Shown: in pieces, positions 39,888 through 49,600 of the stretch
Numbering within the stretch: position 1 is the first letter of the stretch
Layout: each line of letters starts with the position of its first letter
Assembly (NCBI GenBank): GCA_030041515.1
Contig: JASHNS010000092.1
Span: forward strand, 62,001-126,000
DNA from: Acidobacteriaceae bacterium
GTDB taxonomy: Bacteria > Acidobacteriota > Terriglobia > Terriglobales > Acidobacteriaceae
DNA length: 64,000 nt
Direction of reading: 5' to 3'
Made by a program: the position numbers and the translations under genes
Notes under the pieces: model-generated
What the model saw: only the letters and a program-made list of their open reading frames with translations
Told to the model about the DNA's origin: nothing
Database searches by the model: none

Positions 39888-41591
39888 TCAGGCATCCGCC
39901 TGCACCGCATGCTTCGCCTGCCATCCCCCGGAGTTCACCAAAGCCTCCGCCGCGTGCGCGTCCATCGGCCGCGCGAAGAAGTACCCTTGCCCGCACGGGC
40001 AACCCAGCGACTTCAGCCGCTTGAGCTGCTGGGCATCCTCGATACCCTCGGCGACGACATCCAGGCTGAACGAGCGCGCCAGATCCAGAATGCTGCGGAC
40101 AATCTCCTGCGACTCTCGATCCTGCGCGATTCCGCGGATGAACGACCGGTCGATTTTCAGCGTGTCGAAGGGAAACTTGCGCAGATATTGAAGAGAGCTG
40201 TAGCCCACACCAAAATCGTCCATGTGTAGCCCCACACCGGACTGGCCCAGCTCCCGCATCGTCTTCGCGGCTCCGGGCGCGTCGTCGATCACGCTGCTCT
40301 CCGTCACTTCCAGGCGAAGGCTGGCCGGCGCCAGACCCGTTTCGTCCAGCACCTGCCGTACCCGCTCCACCAGATCGCCCTGGACGAATTGCCTCCCGGA
40401 GAGGTTCACGCTCATGCGCGCGTTCTCCATCGCGGGATGTCCCTTTTCGCGCCACTTCACCAATTGCCGGCACGCCTCCTGCAAACCCCAGTCTCCCAGG
40501 GACAGAATCAAGCCCGTCGTTTCGGCCAGCGGAATAAAATGCGACGGTGGCAGCAGTCCCAGCCGCGGGTGGCGCCAGCGCATCAGTGCTTCAAACCCAA
40601 TCATGCGCCCCGTGCGCAGATCCACCTCGGGCTGATAGAACATCGTCAGTTGCCCCTGCTGAATTGCCCGTTCCAGATCCGCTTCGAGTTCGAGCTTTTT
40701 CAGCGCCTGCTCCCGCATCCCATCGGAGTAACAGACAATGCCGGGCGTCTCCTGGCAACGCGCCCGGCTCAGCGCGCTCTCCGCTCGCCCCACGAGGTCC
40801 TCCGGATGCCTGCAGTCGGCAGCCGCCTGCGCGATGCCGACCGCCAGTTGGGCTGACACCCGCATGCCGTGCCACACGAAGGCCTCGCGGGAGGCCGCGG
40901 CCGCATCCTCCGCGAATGCCACTGCCTGCGCTTCCCGATGAATTCCCTCCAGGCAGATCAGGAACTCCGCCCCGCTCAGATGCGCCGCCAGAGACCCCTC
41001 CGGCAGAATGCTCTGCAGGCGGTACGCGGCTTCCATCAGCAGATAATCGCCCGCCGCCGAACCCAGCGTCTCATTCACCCGCTCAAAACGCTCCAGCACC
41101 AGAGCCAGGACGGCAAAATTGCGGTCCCCGCGCTCCATCCGGTGCTCCAGATGATCGAGGAAGAAATGGCGATTCGGCAGGCCGGTCAGAGCGTCCGCTG
41201 TGCGGCGCTCCGTATTGTCGATCAGCGATCCCGCCACATGCGTGATCCGCCCGGCATCGTCCTCGGCCGCCCTGGCGCGCACCACCACCCACCGCCACCG
41301 CCCGTCTACGTGCCGCACCCGATGCTCGTTTTCAAGGCTCCGCGACTTGCCGGCGCGTACCGCCCGCATCTCCGCCTCGAAACGCGGTTTGTCACAGGGG
41401 TGCACCCGCTCCATCCATGCGCTCACCGGCACGCAGGACTCGCCGACCCCGGTCAGCGCCTGCCACCGATGCGATCCCCACAACCGATTCGCAATCAGAT
41501 CCCAGTCCCAAAAGCCTTCCTGCGAAGCCTCCAGCGCCAGAGCGTAGCGGTGCCACTCTTCTGGTTGCCAGCTTTCTCGCTTCTGTGGCAT
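39888..41591 (-). CDS. PAS-GGDEF-EAL protein; degenerate cyclase, intact phosphodiesterase
   Basis: This 567-residue signalling protein has a PAS sensor at about 10-130. A GGDEF domain follows at about 131-290, whose active motif is SGAEF (206-210), so diguanylate cyclase activity is probably lost. The EAL domain has EAL at 334-336 in GFEALMRW and DDFGVGYSSL further on, both intact, and should hydrolyse cyclic di-GMP. There are no membrane segments, so it is cytoplasmic. The ATG at 41591 was chosen because the upstream extension is low-complexity. The degenerate GGDEF may act as a GTP-sensing regulatory domain, as in known homologues (inference). Confidence 0.9.
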   Translation of the reverse strand: MPQKRESWQPEEWHRYALALEASQEGFWDWDLIANRLWGSHRWQALTGVGESCVPVSAWMERVHPCDKPRFEAEMRAVRAGKSRSLENEHRVRHVDGRWRWVVVRARAAEDDAGRITHVAGSLIDNTERRTADALTGLPNRHFFLDHLEHRMERGDRNFAVLALVLERFERVNETLGSAAGDYLLMEAAYRLQSILPEGSLAAHLSGAEFLICLEGIHREAQAVAFAEDAAAASREAFVWHGMRVSAQLAVGIAQAAADCRHPEDLVGRAESALSRARCQETPGIVCYSDGMREQALKKLELEADLERAIQQGQLTMFYQPEVDLRTGRMIGFEALMRWRHPRLGLLPPSHFIPLAETTGLILSLGDWGLQEACRQLVKWREKGHPAMENARMSVNLSGRQFVQGDLVERVRQVLDETGLAPASLRLEVTESSVIDDAPGAAKTMRELGQSGVGLHMDDFGVGYSSLQYLRKFPFDTLKIDRSFIRGIAQDRESQEIVRSILDLARSFSLDVVAEGIEDAQQLKRLKSLGCPCGQGYFFARPMDAHAAEALVNSGGWQAKHAVQADA

Positions 41592-41749
41592 CGTCGTCGG
41601 TTCCCGCAGGTCAGGCTCGGCGCACAGCGCCCGTATTGCCTTTATCGGCCAGGGCGGGAACGCCTTCAATCGGCGCTCCCTCGGGTGTCCCCGGCCTGGA
41701 CAGCACCCATCCCCCCAGCCCTTCCAACAGCGAGGAGGTGCGGTCAGGA

Positions 41750-42511
41750 TCAAATTCCCTCGCCCATGCTCACCATTCCGTCGCCGGCCTGCTGGCTCCG
41801 GTATTGATCCCGCTCCTCTTCTTCACTCGCCAGCGAGTGCACCTCGTCCATGTCGCGCGCCGCCTGCTCCAGTTGGCCATCCAGGCAGTCCACGCGCGCG
41901 CGCAGCCGCCGCACTTCCTCCGCAAGGGCAATGATGACCCCCGAGAGTGGATCCTTCACCTGATTGGGATCGGTGATCAGTACCCGCTCGCCGTTCTGAT
42001 ACACGATGTGCGCGGGCACGCCCACCACTGTCGAATCCGGAGGAACGTCGCGCAGAACCACCGATCCAGCCCCCACCCGAGAGTGTTCGCCAATGCAGAT
42101 ATTGCCGAGAACTTGCGCATTGCTGCCGACGAACACTCCAGCCCGCAGCGTCGGATGGCGTTTGCCCCGCTCATGGCCCGTTCCGCCCAGCGTCACGCCC
42201 TGGTAGAGGGTCACATCGTCGCCGACAATGGCCGTCTCGCCGATCACCACCCCCGCCCCGTGATCGATAAATACCCGGCGACCGATCCGTGCGCCCGGAT
42301 GGATCTCAATTCCCGTCCAGAACCGGGCCATCTGCGACAGCATGCGCGCCGGCAGATGCATCCCCGCCTGCCACAGCCGTGAACTGACGCGGTGCGTCCA
42401 CACCGCGTGCAGCCCCGGATAGCAAAGCACCACCATCGCCCGGGAGTTGGCCGCCGGATCGCGCTCCAGCACCGACCGGATATCCTCGCGCACGACAGAC
42501 AAGAGCCCCAT
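41750..42511 (-). CDS. cysE: Serine O-acetyltransferase
   Basis: This 253-residue acyltransferase makes O-acetylserine, the precursor used by cysteine synthase. The start [20 protein letters not shown] matches the family. The left-handed beta-helix follows ([28 protein letters not shown], with the catalytic His in DHGAG), then [10 protein letters not shown]-terminal acidic tail of about 60 residues is extra. ATG 42529 or an upstream TTG are alternative starts. cysK lies about 600 nt away on the same strand, separated by a small plus-strand gene, so the two are not a simple operon. Confidence 0.92.
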   Translation of the reverse strand: MGLLSVVREDIRSVLERDPAANSRAMVVLCYPGLHAVWTHRVSSRLWQAGMHLPARMLSQMARFWTGIEIHPGARIGRRVFIDHGAGVVIGETAIVGDDVTLYQGVTLGGTGHERGKRHPTLRAGVFVGSNAQVLGNICIGEHSRVGAGSVVLRDVPPDSTVVGVPAHIVYQNGERVLITDPNQVKDPLSGVIIALAEEVRRLRARVDCLDGQLEQAARDMDEVHSLASEEEERDQYRSQQAGDGMVSMGEGI

Positions 42512-42821
42512 GCGCAACAGGGTACAGGCCATCGCCCACCAGGTCGAGCGGCGTGCACGTTTGCTCTCGCCCGCAAGACCGTTCGCGATCTTCTTCCGTC
42601 TCAAAAAAACTCAGTTACTTTCGAGATACGCCTCTCCCCCATTCGGGGTGTTCGCTGCCCTCAACGGGACATTGCCTCTGCGCCCCAATTCAGCGAAACT
42701 CCCCCAAATGCATGACTTCATCGCGCCTCCGCGCCTCCTCCCAGGACGCCGGCGGGGCGTTCGTTTGTCTGCCGCTGAAGCATCCGTCGTCAACTGCAGC
42801 CAACCCGCTAACGGAGAAAAA
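42512..42821. other. Intergenic region between cysE and a small gene
   Basis: These 310 bases separate divergent genes. There is a short CCCC-ATT-CGGGG hairpin-like motif near 42640. I see no convincing promoter hexamers, operator or RNA element. Confidence 0.3.
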
Positions 42822-43055
42822 ATGAGCACCATGACGACTGCCCTGGCCAGCACGGAAGCAAGGGTCAACCGCGAACACCTTGCGGAACTGCGGAGTGTTT
42901 GCGCAGTCACCCCCTTCGACCCCCTGGCACGCGGTGTCGAAACCAAGGTCGAAGCGGGCGAAACTCTCAATCCGCTCGAATACGGGATCCTCTGGCATGG
43001 AATCACAGAGGAGACGCTGGAATTCATCCGTCAGCACGCTGAATTGCTGAGCTGA
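42822..43055 (+). CDS. Small soluble protein of unknown function (77 aa)
   Basis: ATG with GGAG six bases upstream opens a 77-residue protein. It has a Thr-rich N-terminus (MSTMTTALAS) and a compact acidic core with SVCAVTPFDPLARGVETK and ILWHGITEETLEFIRQHAELL. There is no signal peptide or membrane helix. The mix of aromatic, charged and helical segments looks like a folded small protein rather than chance. It sits between cysE and cysK but on the opposite strand. No family is recognised. Confidence 0.6.
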   Translation: MSTMTTALASTEARVNREHLAELRSVCAVTPFDPLARGVETKVEAGETLNPLEYGILWHGITEETLEFIRQHAELLS

Positions 43056-43116
43056 TCCTCCGGCGGCCTGCCACGGCCGGGCCCCCGGGGGAAGCCCGTC
43101 CCCTTCCGATCAGGCT

Positions 43117-44082
43117 CTAAACCGGTGCTGTCGGCAACTGCTGGGCCTCGTTCCGCAGCCCTTCGAACAGAACCGTCGACAAATACCGCTCTCCGAAGTC
43201 CGGCAGGACCACGACGATCAGCTTCCCCGCGTTTTCGGGCCGTTTGGCTACCTGGACGGCTGCGTGAGCCGCCGCGCCCGAGGAGATCCCGACCAGAAGC
43301 CCCTCCTCGCGGGGAAGCCGCCGCGCCATCGCGATCGCCTCGTCATTCGAAACCTGCATGACCTCGTCGATGAGCTTCGTATTGAGGACGCCCGGCACAA
43401 ATCCCGCCCCGATGCCCTGGATCTTGTGCGGGCCGGGCTTTCCGCCGGAGAGGACAGGGCTGTCGGTCGGCTCAACCGCAATGGCACGGAACGAGGGCTT
43501 CCGTGGTTTGATGTACTCCGCAACACCGGTGAGCGTGCCCCCCGTTCCAATACCCGAGACGAGAATGTCCACCTGGCCGTCGGTATCATTCCAGATCTCC
43601 GGGCCGGTCGTGTTGTAGTGGATTTTCGGATTTGCCGGGTTCTCAAACTGCTGCAGCATGTACCCGTGAGGAGTCTCCGCAAGGATCTGCTTCGCCCTCG
43701 CGATCGCGCCGTTCATCCCGTTCGGCCCCGGCGTCAGCACAATCTCTGCGCCAAACGCGAGCAGAATAACGCGGCGCTCCTGGCTCATGGTCTCCGGCAT
43801 CGTCAGGATGAGCTTGTAGCCCTTGACTGCGGCCACAAAGGCAAGGCCGATGCCGGTGTTGCCGCTGGTCGGCTCGATCAGCACCGTCTCGCCTGGTTTG
43901 ATCCGCCCTTCGCGCTCTGCCGTTTCGATCATCGCAAAGCCGATGCGGTCTTTCACACTGTTCACCGGGTTCGCGCTCTCGAGCTTTGCCACCACGCGGG
44001 CGTGGGCTCCGGCAGTTACGCGATTCAACTGCACGAGTGGAGTCTTCCCGATAAGATCCGTGACGTTGCCTGCGATTTTCAT
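43117..44082 (-). CDS. cysK: Cysteine synthase A (O-acetylserine sulfhydrylase)
   Basis: This 321-residue PLP enzyme makes cysteine from O-acetylserine and sulfide. The Schiff-base Lys44 lies in NSVKDRIGF, the substrate loop is [10 protein letters not shown] (71-80), and the phosphate-binding [10 protein letters not shown] follows. The C-terminal [11 protein letters not shown] is typical. The ATG at 44082 starts the conserved [17 protein letters not shown]. It is functionally paired with cysE nearby. Confidence 0.96.
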   Translation of the reverse strand: MKIAGNVTDLIGKTPLVQLNRVTAGAHARVVAKLESANPVNSVKDRIGFAMIETAEREGRIKPGETVLIEPTSGNTGIGLAFVAAVKGYKLILTMPETMSQERRVILLAFGAEIVLTPGPNGMNGAIARAKQILAETPHGYMLQQFENPANPKIHYNTTGPEIWNDTDGQVDILVSGIGTGGTLTGVAEYIKPRKPSFRAIAVEPTDSPVLSGGKPGPHKIQGIGAGFVPGVLNTKLIDEVMQVSNDEAIAMARRLPREEGLLVGISSGAAAHAAVQVAKRPENAGKLIVVVLPDFGERYLSTVLFEGLRNEAQQLPTAPV

Positions 44083-44160
44083 GGATTGCCCCCGGCGCCT
44101 TCAGTGTAGACGACGGCGAAAGGGAGTGGGACGCAAAGATGTCTGCCCCTCGGCCAGCGG

Positions 44161-44904
44161 TCAGCCGCCCAGTTTAGCCAGCGCGGCGGCCGAGCGCAGC
44201 CTCCGTTCGAGATGCCGCTCCAGCGCCTGCACCGCAAACCGGCGCAGATCGGCGGAGCGGTGGGCGGGCCATGACTCTTCCGTGAGCGCCGCGATCGGTG
44301 ACTGAAAGATGCGCCGCGCCAGAAGCAATGACTCAGCGGAGAGCATGCGGCTGCCTGGCCGCTTGTGCCTGCCGCAGACCAGCCCGTCCTCCTCGGCGTG
44401 AAACCATGCTGGCTCACGGCCGAATGCCTCGCCGCAGACGGCGCAGTCGGTCACTGACGGCATCCAGCCAAGCAACCGCGTGATCCACAGCGCGAAGTAC
44501 GAGACGGGCATCCAGATGTGGCTTGTACGGCTGTGGTGGAGCACCGCCAACAGCAGCCGGAAAGCCGGCTCATTGGGATCATGATCCGGCAATGCCTCTT
44601 CCAGAACCTCGGCGTAGAACGCCAGTGCCGCAGCGCGAAGATAATCGACCGGATCGGAGAGGGGAGACGACAGCACCTCACAGGAATCGAGCCGGACGAG
44701 ATCCTGTTTGGGTTTTTCGACGTAGCTGGCAGAAACCCAGGTCATCGGCTCCAGCGCGCCGCCAAAACGGCGACGCGATTTGGCCGCTGCCTTCGCAACG
44801 CCACGAATCCGGCCATGAGGTCGGGTGAACAGCGACACGATCTGGTCGGCTTCCTGGACGGGCCAGGTGCGGAGAATGACGGCTTCAGCCTGATACGCGT
44901 TCAC
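44161..44904 (-). CDS. recO: DNA repair protein RecO
   Basis: This 247-residue protein loads RecA together with RecR during recombinational repair. The N-terminal OB-fold is seen in AEAVILRTWPVQEADQIVSLF and RIRGVAKAAAKSRRRFGGAL. The zinc-finger region has CAVCG and LVCGRH in the middle, and the C-terminal helices follow. The start is GTG without a strong ribosome site. It lies 78 nt upstream of cysK on the same strand, and the two may be co-transcribed. Confidence 0.93.
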   Translation of the reverse strand: MNAYQAEAVILRTWPVQEADQIVSLFTRPHGRIRGVAKAAAKSRRRFGGALEPMTWVSASYVEKPKQDLVRLDSCEVLSSPLSDPVDYLRAAALAFYAEVLEEALPDHDPNEPAFRLLLAVLHHSRTSHIWMPVSYFALWITRLLGWMPSVTDCAVCGEAFGREPAWFHAEEDGLVCGRHKRPGSRMLSAESLLLARRIFQSPIAALTEESWPAHRSADLRRFAVQALERHLERRLRSAAALAKLGG

Positions 44905-44947
44905 TCAGGACCAGATTACCGGTGAATCCGGTCCCGAGCGCCGCGAT

Positions 44948-45298
44948 TCACTCGCCCCACATAGCCAGCTCATTCCCTCCTGGATCGGCGAAGTGGAAAC
45001 GTCGTCCTCCGGGAAACAAGAAGATCGGCTTCAGGATCGGTGCTCCGGCCGCGCGAACAGCCGCTTCGGTGGCTTCCAGGTTCGTCGAAAACAGGACCAC
45101 CAGAGCTCCTGCCCCACGTACCGGCTGGCCGCGCTGGAATCCGCCAGCCACGCCCGCCTGCTCGAAGCTGATGTAGTCCGGGCCCCAGTCCTGAAATTGC
45201 CAGCCGAAGACAGAACTGTAGAAAGCTTTCGTCACGTTGAGGTCCGCTGCCGTGAACTCGATGTAATGGATGTGGTGATGGTGCTCGCTCAGATTCAT
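44948..45298 (-). CDS. VOC-superfamily (glyoxalase/bleomycin-resistance fold) protein
   Basis: This 116-residue single-domain protein has AAGGAG eight bases before its ATG. The VOC pattern is clear: HIHYIEFTAADLNVTKAFYSSVFGWQF near the start and FHFADPGGNELAMW at the end, the latter containing the usual metal-ligand Glu. An N-terminal run of four His residues (EHHHH) is unusual. The cellular substrate is unknown; the family includes lyases, dioxygenases and resistance proteins. Confidence 0.88.
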   Translation of the reverse strand: MNLSEHHHHIHYIEFTAADLNVTKAFYSSVFGWQFQDWGPDYISFEQAGVAGGFQRGQPVRGAGALVVLFSTNLEATEAAVRAAGAPILKPIFLFPGGRRFHFADPGGNELAMWGE

Positions 45299-45360
45299 GA
45301 CGCTCTCCTTGCATCAGGTTGTGGGGAGCGATGCGCGGGAACCGCTGGACAGAGGTGGGC

Positions 45361-45447
45361 GCACACCGCTTCCGGTGTGCTCGCAACTCCTCCATCCGGG
45401 TCCTCCGCGAGCTGGAGGGCACCGAGTAGAGTCCCGAGCCGGGACTC
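45361..45447. repeat. Cluster of perfect hairpins downstream of the ThiF-like gene
   Basis: GCACACCG/CGGTGTGC (45361-45380, 4-nt loop) and GAGTCCCG/CGGGACTC (45429-45447, 3-nt loop) are perfect 8-bp stems, with a weaker CCTCC/GGAGG pair between them. None is followed by a T-run. They fill most of the 207-nt gap between the ThiF-like and VOC genes. Confidence 0.5.
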
Positions 45448-45505
45448 GCGAGGTACAAGGGATTTGTAGCTCGTCAGCGCGCACCGGTCAAGCGCAGGAC
45501 ACGTC

Positions 45506-46537
45506 TCAGGAGCCGACAAACCGGGCGTAAAAGCTGCGCGCCAGAGCTACGTCCGTCGTTCCCTGCAGGATGGCTCGCCCGTCAGGGAACAGCGTGAGCG
45601 TGAAGTCGCCGCGCTGGAAGCGCAGGAGCATCGGGTTCCGGCGGACCTCGCCGTGCGGCCGCAGGCGAGCCTCCATTTCGCCCAGGTCCACAGGCCGGGA
45701 ATGCTCGTGAATCTGCACCGAGTTCCGGCCGCAAAGAGTGATGTGTGGCCGGCCTTCACCGCGCAGATGCCGGAAGTCCCTGAGGGCGCACACCGCGCAG
45801 TCCGGCCGTCGCCGGCCCGTGGCAATTTCAGACCACTCGTTGCTCCACAGATCGCAGGAGAGGAGGCTGCGCCGCATCCGATCCCTCGCGCCGACCATCC
45901 ATTTCAGGGCCTCGGTGACCTGGATCGAGGCCGCCAGGTTCACGGCGCTGTTCAGGATTCCGGCGGTATCGCAGGTTTCCACCACGCCGCCCGGCGGCTC
46001 GGGGAAGATACACGCCAGGCAGGCCGCCTCGCCGGGGACAACGTTCATGGTGGCGGCGTAGGCGCCGACCGCAGCGGCATAAATCCATGGTTTGCCCTGC
46101 TCCACGGCATAGTCGTTCAGCAGATACCGGGTCTCAAAATTGTCGGTAGCGTCAAGAACGATCTCCGCCCCGCGCAGCAGCTCATGAATGTTGCCGGGAA
46201 CCAGGTCCGCCACAAGAGCATGGGTCTCCACCTCGCTGTTGAACGCTGCGATCTTCCGGCGCGCCGCCTCCGCCTTGGGCAGCGCCTCGCGCGCGTCGGC
46301 TTCATCAAACAGCACCTGGCGCTGCAAATTGCTCTCTTCGACGAAATCCCGGTCGATCAGGGTCAACGTCCCCAAACCGGCCCGCGCCAGCAGGCCTGCG
46401 GCCGCTGCGCCGGTTGCCCCTACCCCCACCACCGCCGCATGCGCCCGACGCAGCCGCTGCTGGCCTTCCGGGCCAATCCCCGCAAAGAGCGCCTGGCGCG
46501 AATATCTTTCGGCAACGGCCTGAGACGACTGTGGCAT
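45506..46537 (-). CDS. ThiF/MoeB/HesA-family E1-like adenylyltransferase
   Basis: This 343-residue enzyme has the ATP-binding GVGATGAAAAGLLARAG (38-54), the DRDFVEESNLQRQ stretch (62-74) and the CxxC zinc pair Cys173/Cys176 in CLACIFP, with a second pair in CAVC. Cys189 in VETCDTAG is a candidate catalytic cysteine. Family members adenylate the C-terminal glycine of ubiquitin-like sulfur carriers such as ThiS or MoaD. The C-terminal 70 residues are not rhodanese-like. A TATACT lies only 8 nt before the ATG on the minus strand, which suggests a leaderless transcript. Confidence 0.9.
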   Translation of the reverse strand: MPQSSQAVAERYSRQALFAGIGPEGQQRLRRAHAAVVGVGATGAAAAGLLARAGLGTLTLIDRDFVEESNLQRQVLFDEADAREALPKAEAARRKIAAFNSEVETHALVADLVPGNIHELLRGAEIVLDATDNFETRYLLNDYAVEQGKPWIYAAAVGAYAATMNVVPGEAACLACIFPEPPGGVVETCDTAGILNSAVNLAASIQVTEALKWMVGARDRMRRSLLSCDLWSNEWSEIATGRRRPDCAVCALRDFRHLRGEGRPHITLCGRNSVQIHEHSRPVDLGEMEARLRPHGEVRRNPMLLRFQRGDFTLTLFPDGRAILQGTTDVALARSFYARFVGS

Positions 46538-46649
46538 CCGCCAGTAGTATAGAAATTTATTGCATGCGAAAGGGCGAGACCGGTACTCGGCTTGGGGCCT
46601 CGCACGCCCTGCCTCGTGGCATCTCACCTTCCCTGGGCACATCCTTTCC

Positions 46650-49600
46650 ATGCAGGATGAGGGCAGTTTGGGTTCGATAGAGTCTTCCGCATCGCGCAAG
46701 CATCGGCCACCGCGGAGAACGCTCCCCTTGCCCGTTGCCGCGATAGCCCGGGCTCTGGCGCTGCTGGCGCTGTTGCTCGCCGGCAGCGTGCCCCTGTTTG
46801 CGCAGCAGCCGGTGAATCCTGCCCCCCAGACGCCCCATCCGACCTCCCCGGCTCGACGGCGCAGAAGAAGTCCGGCGGTGGCGCCGGGCGCCGTCCTGCC
46901 CTCGTACAACGATCTGAACCCGTCACCGGCCGTGACCACGGTGCCGACAGCGGCAACACTGAGCGGGTGGACAGGGCTGATGGTCAAAGAGATTCGATTT
47001 GAGGGGGTCACGCGCGCCGCGCTCGATCCGCTGCCCGGGCAACTGGAGCAACAGCCCAACGCTCCCCTCGACCCGGTAAAAATGCGCGAAAGCCTGCGCC
47101 GCCTGTACGCCACGGGCCTCTACAACTCGATTGCCGTCGATGCCCGGCGTCAGGGGGACGGCGTCGTGCTCATTTATCGCGGGGTGCCCACGCTCTTCGT
47201 GGGCCGGACCTCTGTGACCGGCGTCAAAAACACGCAATTGGCCCTGCAACTCAGCTACTCGACACGGCTCAATCCTGGTACACCCTTCACCCAGCAGAAG
47301 GTGACCCGCGCCGCCGGACTCCTCCAGCAAACCCTCCAGGACAACGGCTATTACGAAAGCAAAGTGACGCCGCACACCGCGGTGGACCAGACCAACGCTG
47401 AAATGAACGTGGATCTGGACGTGAAGACCGGGCCGCAGGCACGGGTGGGAGCGGTGGCGGTCCAGGGCGACAGCGGACTGACAGCTTCCGCATTTCGAAA
47501 GAAGGCAAAGCTGAAGCCTGGCTCGAAAGTGACTCCCGATACCGTGGGCCGCGCCCTGAATAATCTGCGCAAGTATTACCAGAATCAGCAGCGGCTGGAG
47601 GCCAGCGTGACGCTTGCCTCGAAGCAGTTTCAGCCCGCGGACCATCGGCTGAATTATGAGTTTCACGACCAGCGGGGACCGATCGTCAGGATCGATGTTG
47701 TGGGCGCCCGCCTGAAAAAGGGCCAGATTCGCAGCCTCGTTCCGGTCTACTCCGAGGGCACGCTGGACGAAGACCTGCTGAATGCAGGGAGCCGTCGCAT
47801 CCGGGACTTCTTCCAGCGGGAGGGCTTTTTCGCCGCGAAGGTGACGCACACGCGGAGCACGCAGAACGGCGTCACCCAAATCACCTACCAGGTCAAGCTG
47901 GGCCCCGTCGATCGAATCCAGTCCGTCTCCGTTACCGGAAACCACTATTTCGGGAACTGGTTGATCGAAGAGCGGCTGGGCGTGCAGGCGGCGACATTCT
48001 TTCTGCGGCACGGAGTGTACAGCCAGGCGCTGCAGGAGGCTGACGTGGACGCCATCACGTCGCTGTACCAAAGCAATGGTTTCACGCACGTTCAGGTGAC
48101 GCCGGAGCTTCGCCAAATATCCGTCACAAAGGGCGAACGCAATTTGGCCATGGTTTACAGGATCAAAGAAGGCGTGCAGCAAAAGGTCGGAACCCTGAGC
48201 ATCCTGGGAGTGACGCCGCAGCAACTGGCCGACATTCGGCCCTCGCTGAACCTGACCACCGGGCAACCGTACTCCGGAACCAGCCTGGTTGCGGATCGCA
48301 ACATCATCCTCAGCTATTTCCTCGATCGCGGATACGATCACGCCCAGGTGAACCTGCAGCAACGGCCGCAGAAGACGAACAGCAATCTCATCGATGTGAC
48401 CATCAGCGTCATTCCGGGGGATCAGATATTCGTCCGGAACGTCCTCGTCAGCGGCCTTCATTACACGCGGCCATCGACCGTCAGGCGCGACATCCTTGTG
48501 AAACGGGGGCAGCCGCTGGATCAGGCGACGCTGCTGGAAACACAGCGCCGGCTTTACAATCTCACCCTCTTCAATCAGGTCAACACGGCGGTCGAGGATC
48601 CGGCCGGCGATGTTCCCCGCAAGAATGTGCTCATCCAGTTCGACGAGGCACGGCGGTGGGATATCGACTACGGCGCTGGATTCCAGGCACAGACGGGAAC
48701 GCCCAGCACGAATTGCCCCACCCCGACGAGTCTGATCGATCTGGGAATCAATCCCGTCGGTTACGTCTGCAATCCGAACGGCAAGTTCGGCGTGAGCGCT
48801 CTGGTGGAACTCGATGTCTCGCGGATCAACCTTTTCGGCCGGGACCAGAGTCTGGGGTTCCGAGGCGAGTACGGCAGCCTGGAGCAGGAGTTTACGACCA
48901 ACTACAGCGCACCCAACTTCCTGAACCATCCGACTTTGGCGTTTTCCCTCAGCGGCGGCTACATCAATGCCATGAACGTCATCACATTTGCCTCCTCCAC
49001 CTCGGAAGGAGACCTGCGCCTGACGCAGCGGGCAAATCCGGCCGATACGCTGATTTATCAGATAACCTACCGGCGCGTGGCGGTGGATGCCAACACGATC
49101 CAGGTTTCCCCGGCACCCAGTTTCCTGTTTAACCTGCTCACTGAACCGATCCGTGTCGGAGGTCCGGAACTCACGTGGATTCACGACTCGCGGCGACCGG
49201 AACCGCTGGACGCTCGGGCGGGTATGTACAACAGCATCCAGATTTTCGCCACGGATAACTACTTCATGAGCTCCCAGTCCAACTTTGCCCACTTCGACTG
49301 GACGAACTCCACCTACTACGCACTGGGCAAGCGAAAGGACCTCGTGCTGGCGCGCAATACCCGCTTCGGAATGGAGCGCGCTTTTGGGGAAAACAAGAAC
49401 GAGTTCATCCCGTTGCCGGAACGGCTGTACGCCGGCGGCCCGGAATCGCTGCGCGGCTTCGCCCTGAACTCGGCTGGCCCGCGCGACGCCGAAACCGGCT
49501 TCCCCATCGGAGGCGCAGGGGTGTTCGTGAATCAGACGGAACTCCGCTTTCCTGAGCCGGATCTTCCCTACTTCGGAAGAGCGCTGGGCTTCGTCCTGTT

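Noticed and set aside
45295-45519. 74-codon minus-strand frame between the VOC and ThiF-like genes
   Set aside because: It overlaps the hairpin cluster and the ends of both neighbours, with no ribosome site and no protein-like pattern.
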